Origin: Lytechinus pictus
Lineage: Eukaryota > Echinodermata > Echinoidea > Temnopleuroida > Toxopneustidae
NCBI RefSeq assembly: GCF_037042905.1
Contig: NC_087249.1
Coordinates: 52,358,901 to 52,422,900, forward strand
Length of the DNA: 64,000 nucleotides
Reading direction: 5' to 3'
Shown: positions 11,337-23,560 of the stretch, one piece after another
Layout: every line of letters starts with the position of its first letter
Position numbering within the stretch: the stretch's first letter is position 1
The notes under the pieces: model-generated
Seen by the model: the letters and a program-made list of their open reading frames with translations, nothing else
Databases searched by the model: none
What the model was told of the DNA's origin: nothing
Position numbers and translations under genes: made by a program

Positions 11337-12852
11337 AGGCCAGTCAAATATATTGCTGTATACACGCGTGACCAAAAAAACGTGTTTAAAGGGGTGTTTT
11401 TCAGTTTTGGATGCGGTCCGCCCGTGGACTCGTTAAGGGTATAAAAAACACTGATTTTCAAGAAAAAGGGTGGTTTTGAAAGACTGGTCAATGATCAATC
11501 GCGGGTCAAACGTATTTAGGGTATGTTTTTCTCCAAAGCCTTTTTTTTTAAAGACTACTGTATAGCTGTTATTTTCGCAGTGGTTTTATTTTCGCGGATT
11601 GCCTATCGGCTGCGAATTTAACAATGCGCGAACATATTGACACATTTATCAGTCAGTGCCAATGTCCCCAACAGCAAAGTTTTGGTATTGAAAACATCCT
11701 GTGAAGTGAGAAAACTGAGATATGCCGTGTGTGTATTTGAGTTTTGTCAGACGTGTATCAATCAGATATGATTATTTACGTCTGGGACCGACCTTTAATG
11801 TCACCATCCGAAAGACGTGACCAGGGCTCGAACCTCGAACCCCTGCATCAATTTGTAACTTTCCCACAGTTTGGATTACAGGTGCATGCTGTAATGCCTC
11901 TTTATATGTACAAAATATAAGGTTTAGAAAGTACAGTTGGTGATTCAAAAAGTTAGCTAGAATTTCACTTTTTTTTATTTCTCAAACAAAATCAGAGCCT
12001 AAACTATTTTCTAACATAATTCTATCGATATTTATTCACTCACTGTAATATTACAATGTATTTTCCATGAAATAATTTGATTTTATTTTCATCTGATTGA
12101 CTATATACACACCTATTGGCAGCTATTTGCATACTCATTAATATTCATAAGTCACATGACCAGAGCTTTTAGAGGGGTAAGAATCTGTTCACAGAATTCA
12201 ACATTTTTGCACTGAAACCAACTTTTTACAAAGTGAATCTAACAAAACACAACTTCAAAAGATTATTCTTACATATCAAACCGTGACATGATGAATTTTC
12301 AGATCTAAAGGTACAAAAAAGTGAAATTTAAGCCACTTTTTTTCCACACTTTGTTACCGGGACATATTTATATATAAAGCACACATCAGCATTAATAATT
12401 AGAAAAAAAAAAAGAAAGGAGAAGAACGATTTTAAAGGACACGTCGAAGAAAAGAAAGAAAATAATAGTTGGCCTAACGAGTTGGCGGTAATAGTCAAAT
12501 ATGAGTGGTCGCCATTAATTTCCAACAAACAACAACGGTCTTTGAGAAACATAGTTTTTGCACATGGTTGAACTAGTTATGCTTCACTGAAATGCTGTGG
12601 AAGTGTTTTGTACATCTTCCGATCGCGAATTTAACAACCCGCGAAAATGGGGACCCCCGCGATTCAACAATTCTGTACGCGAAAATAGCAGCTTGTACAG
12701 TATTTTGGGGACAACTTCCTTAAGGGCCAAAATGTGTAAAGCCTGCAAAAAACTTATTTAGGAGGTTATTTTGCACACAGAGAAAAATTTGTTTAGGGGG
12801 TGTTTGGAAATTCCTTGGTCACGCGTGTGTACAGCAATATATTTGACTGCCC
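11337..12852. mobile_element. ~1.5-kb inverted-repeat element with a poly-C end
   Basis: Outer ends GGCCAGTCAAATATATTGC and GCAATATATTTGACTGCC are inverted, each next to a matching ACACGCGTGACC. The arms continue with 'ttattttcgc' and 'aatttcgcgg'-type matches (11560-11630 against 12620-12690) but are diverged. A C18 tract adjoins the right end. No transposase is seen. Confidence 0.6.
11740..11890 (-). mobile_element. tRNA-derived SINE, nested in the 1.5-kb element
   Basis: On the minus strand a B-box-like GGTTCGAGCCC is followed by 'gtcacgtctttcggatggtgac' and 'acacgtctgacaaaactc'. The A-box region is eroded. Confidence 0.5.
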
Positions 12853-14216
12853 CCCCCCCCCCCCCCCGGGACTCCTAGTGGCAAAGGTGGGAAAAAATGC
12901 ATATTTATTGTAAAAATTATACGAAAAAAAGGCATCGAAAATGAATATAAGCTCAATTTCTTACTCTTCACCCTTATTTCACTCCATATCCATCCTCCGA
13001 TTATCCTCAAAATTGGTGATTTCGAGCCAACATGGAGTTCCTCACACGTATAAATAATTCGCTGCCAATTTCAAAACATCGCAAGCGCGGGGTCTGAGCT
13101 CGGGCCCTCGGAAAAAAGTGATGTTACTCGTCTGCGCCCGCTTCCCTTTTTTATTTCCGCATCAATTTTCTTGATATTTACTATATTTATAGCTGCTGAA
13201 AAGCGAAAAAATTACACATGGTTGACAAGCGATTGCTCTGATGTGCTGTGGGATCGCTCTCGCAACTTCCTAAAACAATAATAAGTCCGATATCACCGTA
13301 ACTGCTATAAAAAAATTCTGGTTTGGTTTTTTATTGGTAATTATAAAGATACGATCATAAATTAGCGAGAAAATAAAGTTTGCAAACTCACAAAAAAGCA
13401 CAGATTTCTTCATTTTTAGTGCATTTTCGGGGTTCCGACCCGGAGGGCAGGGGGGGGGGGTACTCAGTATCAATGTATGGGACAAATGCTTGATTTTTTA
13501 CGCTGTCAGTTCTATTAGTTACAGCTATTCATCATATAATTTGGCTCTTTAGTTAATTGATTTTTTTTTTTTTTTCTAAATTAAAAATCGAGATTGTTGA
13601 ATGACAATACCACCCCAGGCTAAAAAGACTAGCAGGTGAAATGGGTTAAAATGTTCTGTTTATCACTTAAGGTGACAGATTTTTCCATAATCTTGAAAAC
13701 AACACCCATTTAAATTTGCCTAATTCTAAGTTATTTTACATGAAGATTTTAAGAATCTGGTGGGGGCTCAAACGTTAAGCTACATGTAATGTTAGCAACC
13801 CGCACAGAAAGATTGGCAGGGTGTGGACTGCAGCCAAAGAATACAGATTAACTACTGAGTGTTCACTACATAAATAAAGCATGCCCTTTTAATGTCTAAA
13901 GCACATTACGTTATGCATTTATATGCTGTTCTCTGCACTGTCGATACTACATGTACCTTCTGCCCGACAACTCCCTATTATATCGGTTTGACAACTTGAG
14001 TCTGTTCCTTAGAGGAAAATTGAATTCTTGTGAAAAAAATATGTGTAGTAAGGTTCAGCAGAATAATCAATGTAGAAAAGCATAGGCTACTACTAGTACT
14101 AGAAGGCCTAAGTGGTAAAAACTCTTGTAGTTTACTGTGAATTCTCCAGAGAAAAATCATATAAGCATAAGACATGTAACACTGAAAAATTGAATATTAA
14201 ATGACATTGGCTGTAT
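12853..14216. other. Intergenic, no gene seen
   Basis: AT-rich sequence with a G10 tract near 13450 and a T-rich tract near 13560. No coding exons were recognised. Confidence 0.4.
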
Positions 14217-14463
14217 AAAGAATTTTTTTCCAGGGGGGGGGGGGGGTTGCGTAAAAATTTAAAAATTTAGAAGAAATTTGAAAGTGAGGGAGCAAAGTGA
14301 CCAAGCTTGTCATAGGGGCACTTTTGCATTTTCTAAAGTGAAATTGAAGGATTTTGTAAAAAAATGTTGTGAATTTTGTGAAAATTTTCAGTAAAAAATG
14401 CAGGTTTTCAAAATTTATGGGGGAGGGCAAATGCCCCCCCCCCCCCCCGCTGCATACGGCCAT
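14217..14463. mobile_element. Poly-G/poly-C bounded dispersed element
   Basis: A G12 tract near the left and a C16 tract near the right enclose AT-rich sequence. The ends contain 'ggctgtata' and 'gctgcatacggcc'. It resembles the element at 19021-19311, with the poly-C next to the terminal 'gtatgcc' motif. Confidence 0.45.
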
Positions 14464-14697
14464 GTAAATGAGATAATTATAACATTTCAAAATTTATTTT
14501 TGCTTAGTTTTAGAAAACTCTTTATAATTATTTGAAAAAACCATGAGAAGAAGTATCCATGGTATAAACGTCATTTATCCTTTTCTTGACAGAGACTAGT
14601 ATAGGCAAGAGACATCACCCTTGACTTGTGATCTGCGGAGGGTGGGTTGTTGCACCTCTTCCTGGCCCTCTGTGGCTGACCTTTCTTTCTGTAGGAG

Positions 14698-17600
14698 ATG
14701 TGGTACAGAATCTGGCTCTATGTCTACTTCACCTGGTTCCGCCCAATGTTGAAGTGGGTGCTAAGACGAGCTACTGGCAAGTGTGAGTTGCTTCGGATCT
14801 GTTGCAACAGTTATACCAAGACCGGTCACAAGACCAAAGATATCGGTAGGTGTCTTAATATTACCCAATAATGATAACAATAATAATACCCGATGTTTAT
14901 AACATGCTTTTCCCACAAGGCCCAAAGCGCTCACAAATTCAATTTTGATACTTAATTGCACAGAAACAAAGACACATTGAAAAACATATAAATGAAGGTA
15001 GTTGCCTAAAACAAAGATGAATTTAAAGACTTTGTGAATAATTCAATTGCTGGGGATTACCTTAATGGGAGAGGGGTTTTGTTCCATTTCACTGAGGATG
15101 CAACAGTGATGTGTTTATCTCCGGTCTTACTTGCCTGTTTAAAAAATTTCAAACAGTGGTTTATCTAGGAAAAATAATGCAGGTGAAAAGTGCTCTTAAA
15201 GATTGTGCCCCCTTCCAACCTGCCATGCTAAGGGCAAGTGCTGAAATGGCACTCATTCATAATTGACTCTTTTCTGTTTTTGTCTGCTTTATTGTACTTT
15301 TTTGTTGTATACTTTGAGAGAGCCCCCCCCCCCCCCCCCTATGCAAGCAATCCCCCATACACCCTAGAATTTAAACCACAGTTTTATAAAACTCTGCAAT
15401 TTGAAAGGTATGGTACATATATCTTGCCAATGGAAATAAAGGTAATATTCTTAGAATTGTTTTGGTTAATCATACAGTATGTAGCCAAAATATGGAGTTC
15501 TTGCTTGGAAATTTTAGTGTCAATCAATCAATGTTTTTCTTATTTGTTTAAATAGGCTCATTCACTTTCGATCTGAATTTAAACCTATCTGATTCATATT
15601 ATTCTTCTGGAAAGCTGTTCTATAAGGTAAATATACATTACTTTGCAATGGTCCTTGCCCTATAATATTTTGTTTGTATACATGTATGCTTTCTTTTTTT
15701 TTTCTAGAAAATGCCTTGAAAACCTCCAAACTGAGAACATTTCAGAGGATGGTGATTGATGATGACCTCAACATCTCAGAGGCTGTCAAGTATGCCATGA
15801 CGGTTAAGAACATCAATCCTAAGATATACCCTGAGTAAGTATAGTAACACCTGCGTTGCTTGATGTTTTAATGTTTGGTTACAACTAGGATTATGCTTTT
15901 CACAAAGAAAAGTAGGAATTCTGTCTTTTTACACACATTTCCTTCCATGGGAAGCACTTTTCTTTGTGTGCAAAATTTCTATTCTTGATGAATTTGTACC
16001 TTAAAGTGACATAGATCTTGCAAGAATTACCGTATGTGATTTCTGAGTCTGTACAATGTGCTTGTGATCTTGTTTATTCTTTGATTAAGGCTTGTTAATT
16101 TTGTCATTAATTTTCAATGGTATTAGCAGAGATGCCAACCCTCCTGATTCCATCTTACGACTCTTGGAAAATAGGTTGGAATGATGCTATTTCTTTTTTC
16201 TAAAGCGTTTTCAGTAGCCTCTGGTATTTTGTAAAGGCCTCCGCAAACTTATATGTATTACTGTTCCACTATCCAAATTTGGAACAAATCACATTTTGCT
16301 TATTTTCTGAAATTGTGAATGAAAATTATCTTTTCTTTTAGGTTCAAATTTGCTGTAAGAATACTAATATAACAATTTTGGATGATTGCAAGCCTTTATT
16401 TTGGGGGTAAAGGGTAAATTGAGGTCAAATCATAGCCAATTGTACAATTGTTATGATGTCATTACAATGAGATATTCAATTTGCTTTTATTCTATAAAGA
16501 TGGTAGCAGAGTCACAGATTTGACCACTAGTATTTGTAAGATGATTAAGCTCATTAAATAGTAAAATGTTCCATGTATAAATATTGGTATAAAATTTTAT
16601 TTATATGTTTTATTCCCTAAATTGGGTTGCCAACCAATCGTAAGGTGTGCGGTCGCATTTAGATAAGGTTGTGTACCGTAATTGAGCGAACATATCAAAA
16701 TCATGACTGATCAAGACCATATACCATCGATTTGGTGTTAAAACAACTCAGAATTTACAAATTTTGAGGGCAGATCATCAAATGCTTTATTGCAGAAAAA
16801 TGGCGATGGTGGTAATCTCTCATTGTCTGAAAACAGTATCCTGATTCATTTAGAGGACTCTTTCTAGGCAATAGAGGGGTGTAACTTATGTCATAACTCT
16901 AAAAAGAGCTTTTCCTGTGCTGTTTTTATTTTTAGATATTACTTCATGTACATAATAATAATAATGTGGCTTGTAAAGCGCCAAATCCACTCTGTAAAGT
17001 GCTTAAGGAGCATAAAGAGCTAAGAGTTAAATGAAAGAGTTTGTTAGAATATTTTTAAAAGTCTAGACAGAGGTGCATTTTTTATGTCTTCAGGAAGGCT
17101 ATTCCACAAAGTGGGGCACGCATAAGCAAATGATCTTTCCCCCCAAGTTTTTGAAACTTTTGGAATAACAAGGTAGCCAGAAGTGGATGAGCGCAAAGAC
17201 CTACTTGGTCTGTAGTAATTGATAAAGGAAAGACTGTAATGTGGTGCTGATTCGTGAATGCTATGAAAAAGCTCCAGCAACTATATTCTATTCAGCAAAC
17301 ACACTAATACCGATTAGAATCCCCATTTGATAATTGAAGTTGATGTTTTTGAATGTGATATGTTTACTTACATTGATCACAGATTTCAATATACACTGAA
17401 GGCATCATTAAAGCAGATTAGTGGCTACAATGCTCTGGTGAGAGATATAGAGGCTTTGAAGAAAGAGAAATATTCTACGGCTAATCCAAGCCATGAGAGA
17501 TCATTACAAAAGGTAAGGAGAAGATCATCCTCAAAACATATGGTGGTTGTAAATGAGCCTGCTATCTAAGATGTCTTTAAAGAAGTCTGAGCTATTGAAG

Positions 17601-20600
17601 ATTCAAATTTGTGGATTGCACCCAGTAAATAAAGAAAGAGCCGCGACCAAGGTCACCATGATAATACAAGTAGGCTGCCTCCACCATTGGCAACTGAGTC
17701 CATCATTAGAAAAAAAAATTATAGTGTGCATAGAAAGTAATGATTGTAATAATAACAATGTGTTTGATATTGATAATAATAGACTAGATAATAATGGTAA
17801 CAATAATACCAATACAATTTATGTATGTGTTTTGTATCCACTCTACATAGTGGTCAAGCCACTTAATTATTGTCATTATTATCGTTGGCATTGTTAGAAA
17901 AGTCTCACATGAGTGTAATATCCTTTGCCAGTAATATTATATTATATTACTAGGACAGTACCTGAACTGAATGATGATCCTAAGCACTGTTTGCAGACAT
18001 TGAAATTTGTGAGATATTTCCTTTTTTTGAGCAAGCGCCATGAGCGCCCAGCTGAGGCGTATACCGGCGCTTTACAAGAACCCATCATCATCAGTGTAAT
18101 CAAAAGTTTTGGAATAAAGTTATTCTTTCATATAGCCTAAACATCTGATCATATTGTTCCTTTTATTCCTATTAGTTATGGGATCTGATGATGCCTAATA
18201 CCAAACTAGAGAAACGCATCACAAGGCAATGGACTGAACTTGGTTTCCAAGGTGATGATCCAGCGACGGACTTCAGAGGCATGGGTGAGTAGACATTATC
18301 CACAAGACTTCAATCTTAGGTAACGAGCATCCTCAAACTTACTCATTTTTCTAGTACTAGTACGTTATCTTTTTTTCTTTTGTTTTTTATTCTGTTGACT
18401 TGAATTCAGATTACAGCTTAACCCAGTCAATACTTCATTAATTAGCGGCATCTCCTGGTCAGCTTCAAGATAATTAATACTAGTAGCACACTGTATTTAC
18501 GGTAGATACAATTTCATGAAGGTGCACTAATACCATTACCTTGGCTTTAGCTTGAGCTGCTGCTTCCAACGTTCAGTGAATGTATTCAAATACTTCATTG
18601 AAAAAAAAAATCCTGCTGGGTACCCATTCACCTTACCAGGGTTGAGTGCAGCACATTGTGGATCAATTTCTTGCTAAACAAAAACATGCCATGGCTGAAA
18701 GATGAATCAGAACCGTGATACATTCTTGAGCATCCCTTTCTATTCTTCCTCCATCTCAGATAAAAACCTTATGGTGATGTTTATTAATTTCATTTAATTT
18801 CATTTTATATAATAATGTTTCTTTTTCTCTTTTGTTTCTTTCCTAGGAATGCTTGGACTTAATAACTTAATGTAAGTATCACATGATTGAGTCTTTGTTT
18901 TAATTTTGCACCTCTATTTCTTCATGAGAAATTGACAGTGAAACTTTGGTACAACTCATAATATTTCTTTTTTTCTGGAATCCAGGCGATATTTTGATTT
19001 ATATCCTGGATGAATCAAATCCTGTATAGCAGTGGGTTAATTAGCCAAGAATTTAGACAATATGGCGTATCGGGCCAAATTTTTATAATTTTTTTTTCAA
19101 GTTGCAAGTGAGTGAATCGAGTGAGCACAAATTTCAAAATTTGTATTACAAAAATCAAATTTTGTGATAGATTTTTCAGAAAATGATATGAGACTTCACC
19201 TTTCTCTTTTTCTTTCCTTTTCTCTTTTTTTCTTGGTCGTGAAAGTTTGTAGGAGCAAGCGCCTCCCAAGCCCCCCCCCCCCCCATCTGTATGCCACTGC
19301 TGTATAATGATTGGTTCAAATAACATCTTGTGACCAAACATATTCCAGCTATAATGCCCATGATGAAAATTTGCTATGCCATGATGTCAATGATGAAATA
19401 ATGCACTCTTCTATCATCATAGATTTAGAAATCAACAACTTTATTTACCATTATATTTTCATGCAGATTTTTTGCTGAGAATTACAATGGAGTGGCAAGG
19501 CAAACTCTGATTCACTCTCAACATCCTAAATTATGGTAAGATTTATTCATTTTATTTTAAGTAATGATGTTGATCACTCCTATATTTGTCACATGTTACT
19601 CTTGTTACTTATATTTTTACCTTTGTCATGGCTGAGACACCAAGTAAATTAGCTCAAGCATAGACTGAGATTGGCACATGTAAACAAATTTTCTTGCAGT
19701 AAGCCATTAGTACCATAGTGGGAATTGAACCCTAGACCTTATGGTTCCAAATTTCTGGACCCCCCCAAAAAAAAAAAAATAATAATAAATAAATAAATAA
19801 AATCTCATACAAGTGGAAGAAACTTGTATGTAAAGAGTATCATGCATTTATGTGAGTAAATATCTGGGCCCCGTTTCATAAGTTACCATTATGGTAACTT
19901 TGCCATCCAATGGTAACTACCATGGTAATGCTGATCAACAGCCAATCAGAATCAAGGATTCCATGCAAGTTACCTTTGCATGGCAAAGTTACCATGATGG
20001 TAAGTTTTATGCAACGGGGTCCAGGTCATTGGATCAAGGTCAAAATCATTTCGGGTTTTAAAAACTTGTTAAAAATTGATATTTTCTCCTAACTTCAAAA
20101 GTGATTTGATCAAATCCATTACTTTCCTATTTTTGAAACTTAGAGATGAATAAAGTACAAATTTCAAGTTTAAATATGAAAAGCTGAAGTTATCTCAAAT
20201 AGCCTTTGAGCTTGACTCAGTAACAATTTCACATGATTTGTGATATCTGTGCCCCATCTCATATAAGTTTCTTAATATAATAAGATACTTTAGAAATGTA
20301 TATGTATGTCAATTATATGTTACAAGTATGAACATTTTGTCCAAATTTATGAAACTGATGATTTCACCATGATTGATTGTTGTATTGCATTGCATATTGC
20401 AGGCGAGACTACCGGGGCATTCCCAATCCTTCTTGCTTCTTATTTAAGTTTCCAATCACCCTCTGTTCATTTATGATTCAAATATCCAGGTACTCCTATG
20501 CTGTAGTTGGTATCAACTTGACCAACCTAGCATATGATCTACTAAAAGATGGACAGCTCAGGGAATATTTCTACTACACTGTAACGGGAGAACCAGCCAT

Positions 20601-21194
20601 ATATCATTTCCATAGAATATATAGTAAGTAGGATTCTGTTCACTGATTTGTAGTAACTCACAGTCAAGAGTGTCCTTATACTGTAAATGCTAAACATTTG
20701 TTGTGGTTTTATTTTTACAAATTTTGTGAATGCGTACATTTTCAATTTCTGATATTTCTGTACAAAATGAATGCTAATACAATAAATTTCATATTAATAA
20801 AGGGTAACTGGCTGAGGAATTATTTCACTTCTGACCGTAATAGGAGAACAAGCTGTAACACTTGCTTTTTAAATGACAATTTCTGTCTTCTTCACTGTCA
20901 ATGTATAAAGTGTTCTAGACTAGTCCAAAGCAAGTGACATTCTCTGTGAATTGTCAATATCAAAGTGATTATCATCATGATGATTGATATTAGTGTATTG
21001 CTTTTATCCATTTGATATTGATTTCATTGACAGGTCAAGTGTTTGCTGAATTTGATAGCTTCTGGTTTGCCGAGAAGCCCAAGAATGTGATGGAGTTCGG
21101 TAGCGTGCGTGACAAGTTTGAGAAGAAGGTCGTCGGCCTGCTGATGAAGAGCGATAATGCCGTTCTTCATAACAATTACACTGGGATGTCATGA
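14698..21194 (+). CDS. ELMOD2: ELMO domain-containing protein (ELMOD1/2 type), complete, 8 coding exons
   Basis: Coding exons: 14698-14845 (exon begins at 14695), 15708-15834, 17383-17512, 18176-18284, 18847-18871, 19467-19535, 20490-20623, 21034-21194. They total 903 bases, 300 aa (human ELMOD2 is 293). The ATG matches the human start offset exactly: both reach the TGKCEL motif at residue 26. The ELMO domain runs from about residue 135. Its signature GFQGDDPATDFRGMGMLGL is at residues 158-176, with R169 equivalent to the arginine known to be needed for GAP activity; HPKL and YSYAVVGINLT follow. ELMODs are GAPs for Arl2 and Arf-family GTPases. Residues 1-25 are hydrophobic/aromatic, as in ELMOD2. 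The ELMOD1/ELMOD2 split may post-date this lineage, so the symbol marks the family. Confidence 0.93.
14850..14960 (-). mobile_element. L2/CR1-like 3'-tail fragment
   Basis: On the minus strand the sequence ends in '...AGCGCTTTGGGCC...ATTATTATTGTTATC', the common 3' end of CR1/L2 LINEs and their SINE partners. Only the tail is visible. It lies in intron 1 of the ELMOD gene. Confidence 0.4.
15235..15560. other. ELMOD intron 1 segment with a C15 tract
   Basis: AT-rich intron sequence containing a poly-C tract near 15326. The open reading frame over it has no recognisable domain. Confidence 0.4.
15835..16945 (+). other. ELMOD intron 2, 5' part, nothing recognised
   Basis: AT-rich intron. No coding, RNA or mobile feature was recognised before the LINE fragment that begins near 16950. 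Confidence 0.4.
16950..17283 (-). mobile_element. 5'-truncated CR1/L2-like LINE fragment
   Basis: The minus-strand frame 17280-17044 encodes the typical C-terminus of CR1/L2-clade ORF2: LRSSTSGYLVIPKVSKTWGE, then ERSFAYACPTLWNSLP and the L-R-LKIF end. Downstream are 'GGCGCTTTACAAGCCACATT' and an (ATT)n tail, the expected 3' end. Everything upstream is missing, as in 5'-truncated insertions. It sits in intron 2 of the ELMOD gene, in antisense orientation. Confidence 0.85.
18847..18871 (+). CDS. ELMOD2: 25-nt microexon (exon 5) of the ELMOD gene
   Basis: It is bounded by TTTCCTAG and GTAAGT. It completes Gly172, encodes MLGLNNL, and leaves AT to be completed by A from exon 6 (Ile180). The residues align to ILGLINL just after the catalytic-arginine motif, so it is needed for the ELMO fold. 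Confidence 0.9.
19021..19311. mobile_element. ~290-bp element with TATAGCAGTGG ends and poly-C
   Basis: The left end CTGTATAGCAGTGG and right end CCACTGCTGTATAATG are inverted. A C14 tract precedes the right end. It lies in ELMOD intron 5. Confidence 0.6.
19866..20024. mobile_element. ~160-bp palindromic MITE (GGGCCCCGTTTCATAAG type)
   Basis: It starts CTGGGCCCCGTTTCATAAG and ends in TTTTATGCAACGGGGTCCAG. 'Ttaccattatggtaactttgcca' inside is matched by 'tggcaaagttaccatgatggtaa'. It lies in ELMOD intron 6. Confidence 0.75.
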
Positions 21195-22646
21195 TGCTGG
21201 TGATACAGTGTGTGTACTGAAGTCATGCAAAGTAAGCTGAGAGCAGCGATACCCGTTAAGGGACTATACTAGAGCTTTACACTCAACTTGATCTACAAGT
21301 AAATGTATTTGATATTTTTCTCAGATAGTTTAATACTGCATGGGCTAAACCCATTTGGTTCATCAGTTTGGTGTAATTGCCATTTAGTCTAAACTACACT
21401 TGTTCTGAAACCTTTATTATCACCTGGGACCCATTCCATAAAACTTGTTATGATAACAAAGTTCCAATAAAAGTTAAAAGCTACTGAAATCCTTCAATCT
21501 GATTGGCTGATAGTAAATTTGTCATAGAAATTGTGCATTTGTTATGAAACACCTGGTCCTGTTCTCAATTTGTCTAATACGCAGTTGGTCTGATTTCTTG
21601 TTTGTCTCCTCTTTGTCAGATAGAATTTTGGTTCATAAACACTCCTATCCATAAAGACTGAGTGGTATTAGACCAAGTAGATATTAGATGAAATGTGTAT
21701 ATCCTAACTGGAATTTGGACAAAATGGTGAATGAGCTAAACAGTTATAAGTCTAGATAGGAGATGGACTAGTATAGACCAACTAGGATTAGACCAAGTGG
21801 AATGAGACCAAACGGAATGTAGACGAAGTGGTTTAAGACCCATCAGCAATCTACCATGTGACCATGTACGTAATGAGTTATGACTTTATATAATGCCATA
21901 CTGAAAATGAAACATACCTCTTCATGATGCTCTAAATTCTTTGAGTTGGGGCTGAGCGTTGACACTAGCGGGCCTAGTTTCATAAAACTATTATCCAGGA
22001 GGCCATTGCTTAAAGACTTGTGATTGAACACTACACAAAAATCAAACACAATATGATTTTGAATTGATGAAATGCTTATATTGGAGACCTACACTTGATT
22101 TTTGTATTCAAGCACAATTCTCTCAGCTATAGCCCCTTGCTGTTGTAGTGATTTACTGAAATCATGGCACTTTGGTTGACTGAGGAAAATTTTTTCATAC
22201 AAATATAATATTTTCTTATTGATGACAAGTTTTATGACACCGGGCCTTGGTGGAATGACAATAGATATTGTAACTTCACTCATTCCTGCCAACTCTTCAC
22301 TGCAGGAACATGTACAAATTAACTCTATGCCTACTGAAACTAAGTGATTCCTGTATAAAGTTTATGTGAATTAACAATACTGTAATCAAGTTAATGTAAT
22401 ATGGAGCATCATTGATCACTTTAGATGTTTGTGTATGTGGTTCATAAAAAGAATCTACACTGTATGACTTGTAGAAAAGATAAGATATTTTTGTTTTCTC
22501 AATGTTTTTTTTAATGTTGGACCCAATTTTCTACGAACAGTCTTGTGGTTGCATTCATTTATCATTTTAATTGCATATCATGGAGTGGTATTAATGTTTA
22601 TCTTGATTATGAGTGTATTTTGTAGTTTCTTCTTTCACCTCCCCCA
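21195..22646 (+). other. Probable ELMOD 3' UTR and flank, with two palindromic MITE remnants
   Basis: After the stop codon no coding sequence is seen. AATAAA occurs at 21466-21471. A 'CCATAAAACTTGTTATGATAAC' type palindromic remnant spans about 21425-21550. A second remnant at about 21967-22248 has ends GGGCCTAGTTTCATAAAAC and GTTTTATGACACCGGGCC. The end of the transcript is uncertain. Confidence 0.45.
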
Positions 22647-23560
22647 GTAGTCCGGGTTATAATTGAGCAAGGTGCCACAAGAAAAAGGAGAAATTTTCAT
22701 ATAGTGCTTCTAGACCAGTTTTTTACGCTGAATATGAATATATGAGGTAACCAGGCTGTATCCTGAAAATTATTCCGTGAGGGCGCTTTTTTCAAAATGG
22801 CCGCCAAATTTTCAGAACATTTGAATTTTCGTACATAGATTTTGACATAAATATTCCATTGCCACAAAATTAGTGTCATATGAAAGACAAATAAATTTTC
22901 TACAATTTGGTACTATTTATAGGGGATAAGTAGGTTATTTGGCTGAGATTTTAAGTAGAAAACTGCATTTTTTGTCATTTTTTCCCAAAAATTGAAAATT
23001 TTGCAAATACATGATTTTACATAATTCTGAGAAAAATGAATGAATTACCTTGAAATGTTCCAGAAAACTTTATTGATATACTATTATCATGTGGATGAAA
23101 TTCCAACTCTGTATCATTCTTCTTAGCAAATTTATAAGGTATCAAACTTGAATACTTCAATTTCAGAAATGTCGCTTTTTGTATGCATTTCCATAGACTA
23201 ATACGTATAACATGTACTGTACATACATGTATAATATGTATAATGTATAGTTTAATAAAATTTAAATGCAATTATCTCCGCTATTTAACCACTTGGAGAG
23301 TTAAGAGTAGGCTTTTCTCTATCAGCTACATAAAACAAAATGTTGGCACATCAAGGCCTGACCCTCTCATGGGGTGGGGGTGTCGAAGTCACCCCCCCCT
23401 TGCCCTTGGCTATATCATGTTGTTGTATATTGCCTATTTGTTGGCAAAATCTCTGTTTTTTGGAGCACCCATTGAAGCAAAAACAGGCATTTCTGCTATA
23501 CAGTACAGTCACTTTGATTGCTTTGAAACCACTTGGAGAGGAAAGAGTATATAGGCTTTG
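22647..23560 (+). repeat. Left outer arm of the foldback element
   Basis: Near-identical in reverse complement to 26665-27578. A short open frame repeated in both arms differs by a single residue (His/Tyr), which reflects DNA identity rather than coding constraint. Confidence 0.85.

Noticed and set aside
20377-20489. An upstream extension of ELMOD exon 7 in the open frame
   Set aside because: The phase and the alignment to ELMOD2 place the acceptor at 20489; the upstream frame is intron read-through.
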